Shown here one piece after another: positions 1 to 16,451 of a DNA stretch of 64,000 bases (positions are counted from its first letter, which is position 1; each line of letters starts with the position of its first letter). The notes beneath the pieces were generated by a model. That model had not been told where the DNA came from. It did no database searches and saw only the letters and a list, made by a program, of their open reading frames with translations. The position numbers were made by a program, and so were the translations under genes. Origin of the DNA: Comamonadaceae bacterium UBA4962 (GTDB taxonomy: Bacteria > Pseudomonadota > Gammaproteobacteria > Burkholderiales > Burkholderiaceae_C); assembly GCA_002397315.1 (NCBI GenBank), contig DHAE01000011.1, forward strand, positions 3,616 through 67,615, written 5' to 3'.

Positions 1-55
1 AAGGGCCTCCAGCCTTTCCGCGCTTCTGAGAGGCGCAATCTCGACAGAGCACACC

Positions 56-100
56 AGAAAGCAGGAGCGGCACCCCGGCCGCCCGATCCGCCTGCTTTCT
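56..100 (+). promoter_or_regulatory. Long hairpin in the rplL-rpoB spacer
   Basis: A perfect 10-bp inverted repeat (AGAAAGCAGG at 56-65, CCTGCTTTCT at 91-100) encloses a 25-nt GC-rich loop. No T-run follows, so it does not look like a full intrinsic terminator. In Escherichia coli the rplL-rpoB spacer carries a partial attenuator and an RNase III processing site, and this hairpin sits in the same place. That role is inferred. Bases 1-55 contain no gene I can support; they should be the region just after rplL. Confidence 0.55.
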
Positions 101-266
101 AGTGTCTTCTGACAACCCGACAACAGAAGACGCCTTGGTTCGGGCGATGTGCAACGCATCGCCGTCCGCCATGGTTGGTAGTGGCCAACCGCCAAGCCCG
201 CAAGGCAACGCCCCTTGTGGGGCACTCGTCGAAGACCCAGGACTCATGTCTTTGCCCGGAGATCTC

Positions 267-4391
<4,125 letters not shown>

Positions 4392-4410
4392 GTACTAGGA
4401 GATAGGGTTT

Positions 4411-8646
<4,236 letters not shown>

Positions 8647-8683
8647 TCCCGGTGCTCCGGCGGGCCTCCCCGGGCCCGCTGCC

Positions 8684-8725
8684 ACGCTCCCGCTCTGCCG
8701 GCACGGCAGGCCGGGAGCGTTTTTT
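8684..8725 (+). terminator. First rpoBC terminator
   Basis: ACGCTCCCG (8684-8692) pairs with CGGGAGCGT (8712-8720) around a GC-rich loop that can fold further, and six T residues follow directly. It lies 38 nt after the rpoC stop. Confidence 0.9.
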
Positions 8726-8735
8726 CACAGGAACC

Positions 8736-8767
8736 GGCCAGGGGGTGACCCCTGGCCTTTTCTTTTT
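8736..8767 (+). terminator. Second rpoBC terminator
   Basis: GGCCAGGGG, a GTGA tetraloop and CCCCTGGCC form a perfect 9-bp stem, followed by TTTTCTTTTT. It is the second strong terminator in tandem after rpoC and insulates the LemA-like gene that follows. Confidence 0.9.
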
Positions 8768-8825
8768 CCCTTTCCTCTTTTCTCTTTTCGCGCGTTGCCC
8801 CGGCCCGGCCGAAGCGGGAGCGCGC

Positions 8826-9422
8826 ATGCGGTGGGCCATGCTGACGACCTGGATTCTTCTGGCGGTGCTGCTGTTCTGGGCGGTAGGAGCGTACAACCGG
8901 CTCGTGCGGCTGCGCTCGGCCGCCATCCAGGCCTTCGGCGGCCTGGACGTGCATTTCGTGCGCGTCATGGGCATGATGGGCGAATACGAGGCCGCGCAGA
9001 GCCCGGCGCCGCCCGGCCAGTCGGAGGCGCGCACGGCGCTGTGGGCGGCGACGACGCAGTTCGGTGCCTGCCTGGCCGTGGCGCGCGCCCGGCCGCTCGA
9101 TGCGGGCGCCGCGGCCGCGCTGAGCGCGGGGCGCGAGGTGCTGCGGACGGCCTGGACGACCATGGTGCGGGCCGCGCGGGAGCCGCGTGAAGTTCCTTCC
9201 AGAACTGCCAGGGGCAAAAGGGCGTCCCGGGAGCCCGTGGCGGCCGCGGACGACGATGCGCTGGCGCTCTGGGAGCAGCGCTGGCAGGAGCTGTGGGCGC
9301 AGAGTGCGCTCGCTACCGGGCAGTTCAACGATGCCGTGGCGGCCTACAACGCGGCGATACGGCAGTTTCCGGCGCGACTGCTGGCCTGGCTCTTCGGCTT
9401 CCACGCGGCGCAGGCGCTCTGA
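8826..9422 (+). CDS. LemA-like membrane protein
   Basis: The 198-residue product has one N-terminal membrane anchor (LTTWILLAVLLFWAVGAYNR) followed by a predicted helical domain. The YNRLVRLR start of the soluble part and the C-terminal YNAAIRQFPARLLAWLFGF stretch match the LemA pattern (YN..I..FP..L.A..FGF). The middle is more diverged than in typical LemA proteins. LemA proteins are helical membrane-anchored proteins of poorly known function. I chose the ATG at 8826 because GGGAG lies 5 nt upstream; an ATG at 8838 is also possible. The longer open frame from 8652 runs through the rpoC terminators and is unlikely. Confidence 0.7.
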   Translation: MRWAMLTTWILLAVLLFWAVGAYNRLVRLRSAAIQAFGGLDVHFVRVMGMMGEYEAAQSPAPPGQSEARTALWAATTQFGACLAVARARPLDAGAAAALSAGREVLRTAWTTMVRAAREPREVPSRTARGKRASREPVAAADDDALALWEQRWQELWAQSALATGQFNDAVAAYNAAIRQFPARLLAWLFGFHAAQAL

Positions 9423-9534
9423 GAGCGGCGCACACGGTCCTTCTGGCGTCGTTGCCGCATCTTGTCGTAGCGCTGCTACTGCCTGCGATGCGGCGCCTCG
9501 CCAGAACCGCTTCGATGGCCCGTGTGAACCGCTC
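9423..9534. repeat. 112-bp structured repeat, copy 1
   Basis: The element starts right after the LemA-like stop codon. Outer arms at 9423-9440 and 9517-9534 pair with each other (GAGCGG with CCGCTC, CACACGG with CCGTGTG). An inner stem pairs TTCTGGC with GCCAGAA, GCCGCATC pairs with GATGCGGC, and GTAG pairs with CTAC at the tip. The core is nearly identical to the copy at 49073-49184, but the outer arms differ. No coding sequence is evident. Confidence 0.8.
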
Positions 9535-9573
9535 CGAGGGTTCGCATTCTTTCCGGTTCACTTCTATTCTTTT

Positions 9574-10956
9574 ATGACCCCACCCCGTACGACCCCTCCC
9601 GCCAGCCGCCCGGACTCCGCGGGCGCGATTCCGCTGTGGCGGCAGCTCGATGCCGTCGTGGACGCGTTGATGGCCGTGCGCGCGGGGCAGTCGGGCACGG
9701 CGGCGCTGGCCGCGGTGGAGCCGTCGCTGCGAGCGGGGGTGCAGGCGCTGTTTTTCACCGTGCTGCGGTATCTCGGCCGCGCCGAGGCGCTGCGCGCGCA
9801 ATTGGCCCCTCGGCGTCCGAAGCCGCGCGTGGATGCCCTGCTGTGCGCGACGCTGGCGCTCGGGTGGCAGCCCGAGTCCGCGGCGTATGAGCCCTTCACT
9901 CTCGTCAACCAGGCCGTGGAGGCCGCCAAGCGCCATGCCGCGACGCGCGGGCAGGCCGCCTTCGTGAACGCCTGCCTGCGCCGGTTCCTGCGCGAGCGCG
10001 ATGCGCTGGTGGCGGCGACCGACGGCGATCCGGTCGCGCGGTGGAACCATCCGGCGTGGTGGATCGACCGGCTGCGCCAGGACCATCCGGCGCAGTGGGA
10101 ACGCATCCTGCACGCCAACAACAGCCATGCGCCGATGGCCCTGCGCATCAACCGCCAGAAGGTGGACATGCCCACGTATGCGGCCGCGCTGGCGGCCGAG
10201 GGCCTGTCGGCCACGGTGGTGACGGACGTGGGGCTGGTGCTGGATGCTCCGCAGCCGGTGCAGCGCCTGCCGGGGTTCGGGCAGGGCTGGGTGTCCGTGC
10301 AGGATCTGGCGGCGCAGCAGGCGGCACCCTTGCTGCTGGACGGGCTGGACACGGCGCGCCCGCTGCGCGTGCTGGACGCCTGCGCGGCGCCGGGCGGCAA
10401 GACTGCCCACCTGCTGGAGCAGGCCGGGGCCGCATCGCCGGTGCAGGTGACGGCGCTGGAAATCGACCCCGTGCGCAGTGCCCGGATCGGCGAGACGCTC
10501 GAACGGCTGGGCCTGCAGGCGCAGGTGCTGGTGGCCGATGCGGGGCGCCCGCAGCAATGGCGGCAGCAGGCCAGCGGCGGGGAGCCGTTCGACGCGATTT
10601 TGCTGGACGCGCCGTGCACGGCGTCGGGTATCGTGCGCCGGCATCCGGACGTGCGGTGGCTGCGCCGGCCCGCGGACATCGCGCAACTGGCGGGCCAGCA
10701 GGCGCGGCTGCTGTCCACCCTGTGGCCGCTGCTGCGGCCGGGCGGGCGGCTGCTCTACTGCACCTGTTCGGTGTTCCGCGCGGAAGGCGACGGGCAGGTC
10801 CAGGCGTTTCTTGCGAACAACAGCGACGCCGTTTTGATGCCGTCTCCGGGGCATTTGCTGCCGGGCGATGCGGGCGAAGGCGGCGGTGTCCGCGAGAATC
10901 CCTCCGGTGAGCACGACGGATTCTTCTACGCACTGCTGGGCAAGCGGCCCGGCTGA
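9574..10956 (+). CDS. rsmB: 16S rRNA (cytosine-967 C5) methyltransferase RsmB
   Basis: RsmB (Sun/Fmu) methylates C967 of 16S rRNA using S-adenosylmethionine. The product is 460 residues, close to the family length. The N-terminal third is the NusB-like RNA-binding domain (about residues 15-160). The methyltransferase domain has the SAM-binding LDACAAPGGKTAHLLE motif, the LLDAPCTASGIVRRHPD motif and the YCTCSVF motif; the two conserved cysteines lie in the latter two. The ATG at 9574 is preferred because the frame upstream of it runs through the structured repeat and the LemA-like gene. No strong ribosome-binding site is visible. Confidence 0.93.
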   Translation: MTPPRTTPPASRPDSAGAIPLWRQLDAVVDALMAVRAGQSGTAALAAVEPSLRAGVQALFFTVLRYLGRAEALRAQLAPRRPKPRVDALLCATLALGWQPESAAYEPFTLVNQAVEAAKRHAATRGQAAFVNACLRRFLRERDALVAATDGDPVARWNHPAWWIDRLRQDHPAQWERILHANNSHAPMALRINRQKVDMPTYAAALAAEGLSATVVTDVGLVLDAPQPVQRLPGFGQGWVSVQDLAAQQAAPLLLDGLDTARPLRVLDACAAPGGKTAHLLEQAGAASPVQVTALEIDPVRSARIGETLERLGLQAQVLVADAGRPQQWRQQASGGEPFDAILLDAPCTASGIVRRHPDVRWLRRPADIAQLAGQQARLLSTLWPLLRPGGRLLYCTCSVFRAEGDGQVQAFLANNSDAVLMPSPGHLLPGDAGEGGGVRENPSGEHDGFFYALLGKRPG

Positions 10957-10963
10957 GGCCGCC

Positions 10964-11638
10964 ATGGCGGCAGGAGGGCGCCCACGCGCGCGTTCGGCAG
11001 GGCAGGCGGTGCGGCACGGCCTGGGCCGGCTGTTGCTGCTGCTCTGCATGGGCCTCTGGCTCTTTGCGCCGGGGGTGGCGCCGGCACAGTCCGGCACGGG
11101 TACGGGCACGGCCGAGGGGGTCTCGGACCTGCGGCTGGAGGCGTCGGACGGCGGGCTGTACCTGTCGGCGGCGCTGCACTTCGAACTGCCGCCCCTGGCC
11201 GAAGATGCGCTGCTCAAGGGCATTTCGATCTATTTCGTCGAGGAGGCCGAGGTGCTGCGGGAGCGCTGGTACTGGACGGACAAGGCCGTGGCCCGGGCCA
11301 CCCGCTATCTGCGGCTGAGCTACCAGCCGCTCACGCGCCGGTGGCGGCTCAGCCAGGCGGCGGTGCCGTTCTCGGCGAGCGGCCTCGGCCTGGGCTCGGC
11401 CCTGGGCCAGACCTATGACGAACTGGGCGATGCGCTGGCCGCGATGCAGCGCATCGCGCGCTGGAAGATCGCCGAGATCGACGACATCGACCGGAACGCA
11501 GCCCACCTGGTGCACCTGCGCTTCCGGCTGGACATGTCGCAGTTGCCCCGCCCGTTCCAGATCGGCGCCATGGGGCGCTCCGGCTGGGACCTCATGCTCT
11601 CGCGCACCGAGCGCCTCTCCATCGAGCCGCAGCCATGA
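10964..11638 (+). CDS. DUF4390 secreted protein
   Basis: This 224-residue protein has an N-terminal signal-like hydrophobic stretch (LLLLLCMGLWLFAPGVAPAQ) followed by a domain of the DUF4390 type, with LSAALHFELPP near its start, the RYLRLSYQPLTRRW stretch in the middle and RFRLDMSQLPRPFQ near the end. Genes of this family commonly sit between rsmB and ntrY-like kinases in Burkholderiales, as here. The start is 7 nt after the rsmB stop and the stop overlaps the kinase start (ATGA), so the genes form one operon. Function is unknown; an exported accessory to the kinase is only a guess from position. Confidence 0.8.
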   Translation: MAAGGRPRARSAGQAVRHGLGRLLLLLCMGLWLFAPGVAPAQSGTGTGTAEGVSDLRLEASDGGLYLSAALHFELPPLAEDALLKGISIYFVEEAEVLRERWYWTDKAVARATRYLRLSYQPLTRRWRLSQAAVPFSASGLGLGSALGQTYDELGDALAAMQRIARWKIAEIDDIDRNAAHLVHLRFRLDMSQLPRPFQIGAMGRSGWDLMLSRTERLSIEPQP

Positions 11639-13974
11639 GCCCGCAGCCTTCCGACTCCGATCCCGCATCCGGCACTGCGGCCGCAAAGGCCCGCAGCGGG
11701 CGGCAGGCCCGGGCGTCCCGCTGGGCGCTGGGCGTCGTGGGCGCGGTGATGAGCGCCATCGGCCTCGTGCTGCTGTTCCTGCTCACGGTGTCGACGAACA
11801 ACCGCGCGCTGTACGAGCGGAACTACGCCTGGCTGTTCGGGCTGAACGTGCTGGTGGCCCTGCTGCTGTTCGCCGTGCTGGTCTGGGTGACGGCACGCCT
11901 GGTGGTGCGCCTGCGGCGGGGGCGCTTCGGCAGCCGCCTGCTGGTCAAGCTGGCCGGCATCTTCGCGGTGGTGGGACTGCTGCCCGGGCTGCTGATCTAC
12001 GTGGTGTCGTACCAGTTCGTGTCGCGGTCCATCGAGAGCTGGTTCGACGTCAAGGTGGAGGGGGCGTTGTCCGCCGGCGTGAGCCTGGCGCGCGCCACGC
12101 TGGACACGCTCGCGAGCGACATGGCCGCGCAGACGCGCACGGCCAGCCTGCAACTGGCGCAGGTGCCGGACGCCGCCGCGGGGCTGGTGCTGGAGCGCAT
12201 CCGCGACCAGCTCGCGGCGACGGACGTGGTGCTGTTCAACGCGGCGGGCCAGCCCGTGGCGAGCGCGGGGCAGTCCCGGTTCGACCTCAACCCCGAGCGG
12301 CCCGCGCCGCTGCTGCTGCGCAATGCCCGGCAGCAGCGCTCCGCCTTCCAGATCGAGGGGCTGGACGACACCACCGACCCGCAGCAGGCCGTGCAGAACG
12401 CGCGGGTGAAAACGCTGGTGGCCGTCAGCACGTCGAGCGTCGGCCTGCTGGCCGAGCCGCGCTTCCTGCAGGCGACCATGCGGATGCCGCAGGTGGTGGT
12501 GGCCAACGCGCTGGCGGTGCAGGAGGCGAACCGCGAGTACCAGGAACGCGCCCTGGCGCGCGGGGGACTGCGCCGGATGTACATCGGCACACTCACGCTG
12601 AGCCTGTTCCTCGCGGTGTTCGGCGCGGTGCTGCTGGCGGTGCTGCTGGGGCGTCAGCTCGCGCGGCCGCTGCTGCTGCTCGCCGAAGGGGTGCGGGAGG
12701 TGGCGTCCGGCAACCTGAGCCCCAAGGCCGTGATGCAGACCGGCGATGAACTGGGCGGGCTGACGCGGTCCTTCGCCGTCATGACGCAGCAGCTGGCCGA
12801 CGCGCGCTCGGCGGTGGAGCGCAGCATGGGCGAGGTGGATGCCGCGCGCGCCCGGCTGCAGACCATTCTGGACAACCTGACGGCCGGCGTGATCGTGCTG
12901 GACGCGCAGGGCCGCATCCAGTCCACCAACCCCGGCGCGACCCGCATCCTGCGCGCGCCCATGGCGGCCTTCGAAGGGCGGCCGCTGGCGGAGGTGCCGG
13001 GACTCGCGGCCTTCGCCGCCGCCGTGCAGGCGCATTTCGATGCGTTCCTGGGCGACCGGGAGCAGCACGGGCTCGACCATTGGCAGCATCCGTTCGAACT
13101 GCATGCGGCGGACGGCTCCGACGCCGGAAGCGACAGCATCCACGCGGGCCCGGCGAACAACCGGACCAGCCTGGTGGCGCGCGGCGCGGAACTGCCCGAT
13201 GGGCTGCGGCTCCTGGTGTTCGACGACATCTCCGAGATCGTCTCGGCCCAGCGGGCGCAGGCCTGGGGCGAGGTGGCGCGCCGCCTCGCGCACGAGATCA
13301 AGAACCCGCTCACGCCGATCCAGCTCTCGGCCGAGCGGCTGGAGATGAAGCTGACCGGCAAGCTGGGGGCCGCGGAGGAAGCGGTGCTGGCCAAGTCGGT
13401 GAAAACGATCGTGGAGCAGGTGGACGGCATGAAGCGCCTCGTCAACGAGTTCCGCGACTACGCGCGCCTGCCGGCCGCGGAACTGCAGCGGCTGGACATG
13501 AACGCCCTGGTGACCGACGTGCTGCACCTCTATGGCGCGGAGAACGCCACGGTGCCGGTGGAGCCCGAACTCGATCCGCGCTGCCCCGCGATTGCCGGCG
13601 ACGCGCAGCAATTGCGGCAGGTCATCCACAACCTGCTGCAGAACGCGCAGGATGCGAGCGAGCAACGTGCACGCGAGCAGGGCGTGGCGCCCGCCCCGGT
13701 GCGCATCGCCACACGCTGGAGCGAAACCTCGCGCCGCGTGCGCCTGACGGTGAACGACGCCGGGCCGGGGTTCCCGGCACACATCCTGCAAAGGGCCTTC
13801 GAGCCCTACGTCACCACCAAGCCCCGCGGCACGGGCCTGGGGCTGGCCGTGGTGAAGAAGATCGCCGACGAACATGGAGCGCGTATCGATCTTTCCAATC
13901 GCGTGGAGGACGGCGTGGTGAAGGGCGCGCAAGTGTCGCTATCATTCGCGCCTGAGCCCTCCGTGGTTTATTAA
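11635..13974 (+). CDS. NtrY-like sensor histidine kinase
   Basis: This 779-residue membrane histidine kinase has transmembrane segments near residues 35-60, 65-95, 105-130 and 322-345, enclosing an extracytoplasmic sensing region. A HAMP domain (about 345-400), a PAS domain (about 410-500), and HisKA and HATPase domains follow. The phospho-acceptor is H553 in ARRLAHEIKNPLTPIQLSAE. The ATP-binding boxes include NLLQNAQDA, NDAGPGFP and GTGLGLAVVKKI. It starts inside the stop of the DUF4390 gene and precedes a response regulator, so the two form a two-component pair. The signal sensed cannot be read from sequence. Confidence 0.93.
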   Translation: MSPQPSDSDPASGTAAAKARSGRQARASRWALGVVGAVMSAIGLVLLFLLTVSTNNRALYERNYAWLFGLNVLVALLLFAVLVWVTARLVVRLRRGRFGSRLLVKLAGIFAVVGLLPGLLIYVVSYQFVSRSIESWFDVKVEGALSAGVSLARATLDTLASDMAAQTRTASLQLAQVPDAAAGLVLERIRDQLAATDVVLFNAAGQPVASAGQSRFDLNPERPAPLLLRNARQQRSAFQIEGLDDTTDPQQAVQNARVKTLVAVSTSSVGLLAEPRFLQATMRMPQVVVANALAVQEANREYQERALARGGLRRMYIGTLTLSLFLAVFGAVLLAVLLGRQLARPLLLLAEGVREVASGNLSPKAVMQTGDELGGLTRSFAVMTQQLADARSAVERSMGEVDAARARLQTILDNLTAGVIVLDAQGRIQSTNPGATRILRAPMAAFEGRPLAEVPGLAAFAAAVQAHFDAFLGDREQHGLDHWQHPFELHAADGSDAGSDSIHAGPANNRTSLVARGAELPDGLRLLVFDDISEIVSAQRAQAWGEVARRLAHEIKNPLTPIQLSAERLEMKLTGKLGAAEEAVLAKSVKTIVEQVDGMKRLVNEFRDYARLPAAELQRLDMNALVTDVLHLYGAENATVPVEPELDPRCPAIAGDAQQLRQVIHNLLQNAQDASEQRAREQGVAPAPVRIATRWSETSRRVRLTVNDAGPGFPAHILQRAFEPYVTTKPRGTGLGLAVVKKIADEHGARIDLSNRVEDGVVKGAQVSLSFAPEPSVVY

Positions 13975-14007
13975 CAACAAGTTACACGCACCCGCTGCAT
14001 CCCGTAC

Positions 14008-14751
14008 ATGGCAAACATCTTGGTGGTCGACGACGAACTCGGTATCCGCGACCTGCTGTCCGAAATCCTGAACGACGAAGGGCACAGCGTGGATCTGGCG
14101 GAGAACGCTACCCAGGCGCGGGCGGCGCGGGCGGCGCACGCCTACGACCTGGTCCTGCTCGATATCTGGATGCCCGACACCGACGGCGTCTCGCTGCTCA
14201 AGGAGTGGGCCACGGCCGGCACGCTCACCATGCCCGTGATCATGATGAGCGGCCACGCGACCATCGACACGGCCGTGGAGGCCACGCGCATCGGCGCCTT
14301 CTCGTTCCTGGAAAAGCCGATCACGCTGCAGAAGCTGCTGAAGGCGGTGGAACAGGGGCTGGCCCGCACCACGGCGCCCGCGCCGGTGGCGGCTGCTGCA
14401 GCCGCGGCCGCTGCGCCGACGGCCTCCGCCGTGGCGCTTGGCGGCCATGCCGCTCAGGGCGCGAACGCACTGGCCCCGGCCCCGGACGTGCCCCACGCCG
14501 TGCCGCCCGCCGGCATGGCGCCGGCGGCGCTGCCGGCCAGCGGCCCCAGCGCCCACCAGGGGTTCGACCTGGACCGGCCGCTGCGCGAGGCGCGCGACGG
14601 CTTCGAGAAGGCGTACTTCGAATTCCACCTCGCCCGCGAGGGCGGCTCAATGACGCGCGTGGCCGAGAAGACCGGCCTGGAGCGCACCCACCTGTACCGC
14701 AAGCTGCGGCAGTTGGGTGTGGACCTGGGGCGTGCAAAGCGGAACCAGTGA
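14008..14751 (+). CDS. NtrX-like response regulator lacking AAA+ domain
   Basis: This is a 247-residue response regulator. The receiver domain (about 1-118) has the phospho-acceptor D52 in LLDIWMPDTDG and the conserved lysine in FLEKPIT. An Ala/Pro-rich linker (about 125-190) leads to a C-terminal Fis-type helix-turn-helix (VAEKTGLERTHLYRKLRQLG). Classical NtrX has a sigma-54-interacting AAA+ ATPase between these parts, and here it is absent. The protein therefore should not activate sigma-54 promoters by ATP hydrolysis and may act more like a RegA/ActR-type regulator. It is encoded 33 nt after the kinase gene. Confidence 0.9.
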   Translation: MANILVVDDELGIRDLLSEILNDEGHSVDLAENATQARAARAAHAYDLVLLDIWMPDTDGVSLLKEWATAGTLTMPVIMMSGHATIDTAVEATRIGAFSFLEKPITLQKLLKAVEQGLARTTAPAPVAAAAAAAAAPTASAVALGGHAAQGANALAPAPDVPHAVPPAGMAPAALPASGPSAHQGFDLDRPLREARDGFEKAYFEFHLAREGGSMTRVAEKTGLERTHLYRKLRQLGVDLGRAKRNQ

Positions 14752-14819
14752 GGGTGCTGGCGGCGGCGACGGCGGTGGCCGCAGTCGCGGTGGACGTTTT
14801 TTCAGAAATTTTGCGATCC

Positions 14820-14850
14820 TTGCGTGCAGGCCGTTTTTTCTGGCTATAAT
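14820..14850 (+). promoter_or_regulatory. Promoter of tRNA-Phe
   Basis: A perfect TATAAT at 14845-14850 lies 10 nt before the mature tRNA. A weak -35 match, TTGCGT (14820-14825), is 19 nt upstream of it. Confidence 0.65.
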
Positions 14851-14860
14851 TCAAGGCTCA

Positions 14861-14936
14861 GGCCCGGTAGCTCAGTTGGTAGAGCAGCGGATTGAAAATC
14901 CGCGTGTCGATGGTTCGATTCCGTCCCAGGCCACCA
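14861..14936 (+). tRNA. tRNA-Phe (GAA)
   Basis: A 76-nt cloverleaf begins GGCCCGGTAGCTCAG. The anticodon GAA lies in CGGATTGAAAATCCG, the T-arm is GATGG-TTCGATT-CCGTC, and the 3' CCA is encoded. The acceptor stem has one C-A mismatch at the fifth pair. The 3' end of the gene abuts the island integrase and is the likely attachment site. Confidence 0.97.
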
Positions 14937-14944
14937 CCCCTTCT

Positions 14945-14973
14945 ACGCCTAGTCCCTCCCGACTAGGCGTTTT
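14945..14973 (+). terminator. Terminator after tRNA-Phe
   Basis: ACGCCTAGT (14945-14953) and ACTAGGCGT (14962-14970) form a 9-bp stem with an 8-nt loop, followed by TTTTCGTTT. Confidence 0.85.
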
Positions 14974-15048
14974 CGTTTGTGCGACAAGGACTTAGCTCCT
15001 AAACGTCGCTCAGAACGTCCCAGGTCGTTCCGTTACATCCCCGATTTG

Positions 15049-15108
15049 CCCGTACCCGGAGCCGTACCCTAGAGTCGTTTCATCGAAAACGGCCGCTGGG
15101 GGTACGGG
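15049..15108. promoter_or_regulatory. Repeated CCGTACCC sites before the integrase
   Basis: The motif CCGTACCC occurs twice in direct orientation (within 15049-15057 and at 15062-15069) and once inverted (GGGTACGGG at 15100-15108), all within 60 nt upstream of the integrase start. They may be arm-type integrase or excisionase sites, or an autoregulatory operator. The role is inferred from position only. Confidence 0.4.
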
Positions 15109-15111
15109 ATC

Positions 15112-16419
15112 ATGGGAAAGCTGAGCGATACACAGATCAAGAGCATCAAACCAGGCCCGAAGGAGTTCTTCCTCAACGACGGGGACAACCTTTTCCTGCG
15201 CGTACGTGATACCGGGAAGACCTGGGTCTATCGCTACGAGAAGGATGGCAAGACCGTCAAGCTTGGATTGGGTCCATACCCTGCCGTGACGCTTGCACAG
15301 GCCCGTGCCAAGGCCTACGAGGCCAACAGCCTGCGCGCCGACGGGCAGGACCTCAAGGAAGTCCGTCGGCAGAAGGAAGAGCAGGAACGGGCCGCGCGCT
15401 TGCATACCTTCGAATTGCTGGCGCGTGCCTGGGTCGCCGGCGCAAAGAAGGACCGGGAGTGGTCGAACGGCTACGCCGACAAGGTCATCCGGCACTTGGA
15501 GATCCATATCTTTCCCTGGATCGGCGATCGGCCCATCGACACGATCGCGCCGACAGAGATCGTGCGATGCCTGCACCGCATCAAGGATCGCGGCAACTTG
15601 GAGACTGCGCAGCGCGTTCGTGAGGCCGTGCAGCATGTTTACCAGTACGCAGTGGACCTCGGTGCCTTGGGACCGGCGATGAACTTCGTTAACAAGCGCA
15701 CCGGTGGTCTGCCGCCGCCGCGCAGCCGGCACTATGCGGCGATCACCGACCCCGAACAACTCGGACAACTGCTGCGCGACATTCGCGACTACAACGGCGC
15801 CTTCATCACGCGCTGTGCTTTGCGGCTTGCACCGATGATCTTCCAGCGGCCTGGCCAACTGCGCTTTGCCGAGTGGGAGGACATCGATCTCGACCGCGAA
15901 CTCTGGCGTTGCCCGCCTGAGAAGATGAAGATGCGCGAATGGCAGAAGCGTGATATCCGTACGCCCGCGCATCTGGTGCCACTGCCCCGCCAAGGGACAG
16001 CGCTGCTTCGAGACCTGCATCCGCTGACCGGTCCGACCGGCCCGGTCTTCCGCAGCATGTCGCGTCGCTCCGAGAAGAGCCGCTACATCAGCGACAACAC
16101 CATAAATGCCGCGCTGCGCACCATGGATTACGACACCAAGGAGCAGATCACCGGCCACGGTTTCCGAGCGACGGCGCGCACCATGATCCGGGAGCACCTG
16201 GGTTGGGACCGAGACGTCATTGAGCGCCACCTGGCGCACGTGTCTGACGAGGAGTTGGGCGGCAGCTACGACCGTGCGACTTTCCTGATTCAGCGCAAGA
16301 CGATGGTGCAGCAATGGGCCGATTTCCTAGATGACCTGGAGGCCGGAAGGATGCCTGCGGAGGAGGGCAACGTGCTGCGTTTCGTGCGGTCTCCGGTCCG
16401 TCCGGCCTTGTATGGCTAA
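15112..16419 (+). CDS. P4-type tyrosine recombinase (island integrase)
   Basis: This 435-residue site-specific recombinase has an N-terminal DUF4102 arm-binding domain (LSDTQIKSIKPGPKEFFLND), a central SAM-like core-binding domain and a C-terminal catalytic domain. Catalytic residues are R246 (QRPGQLRFAEWED), H349 and R352 (HGFRATART) and the nucleophile Y386 (GGSYDRATFL). Integrases of this family insert elements at the 3' ends of tRNA genes, and this one lies 175 nt from the end of tRNA-Phe in the expected orientation. It appears intact. Confidence 0.95.
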   Translation: MGKLSDTQIKSIKPGPKEFFLNDGDNLFLRVRDTGKTWVYRYEKDGKTVKLGLGPYPAVTLAQARAKAYEANSLRADGQDLKEVRRQKEEQERAARLHTFELLARAWVAGAKKDREWSNGYADKVIRHLEIHIFPWIGDRPIDTIAPTEIVRCLHRIKDRGNLETAQRVREAVQHVYQYAVDLGALGPAMNFVNKRTGGLPPPRSRHYAAITDPEQLGQLLRDIRDYNGAFITRCALRLAPMIFQRPGQLRFAEWEDIDLDRELWRCPPEKMKMREWQKRDIRTPAHLVPLPRQGTALLRDLHPLTGPTGPVFRSMSRRSEKSRYISDNTINAALRTMDYDTKEQITGHGFRATARTMIREHLGWDRDVIERHLAHVSDEELGGSYDRATFLIQRKTMVQQWADFLDDLEAGRMPAEEGNVLRFVRSPVRPALYG

Positions 16420-16451
16420 TCGCGACAAAACATCCTCGAACTGGTATATTC

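Noticed and set aside
102..266. N-terminal extension of RpoB from a GTG
   Set aside because: The extra 55 residues do not resemble the family; the ATG at 267 has a ribosome-binding site and the conserved start.
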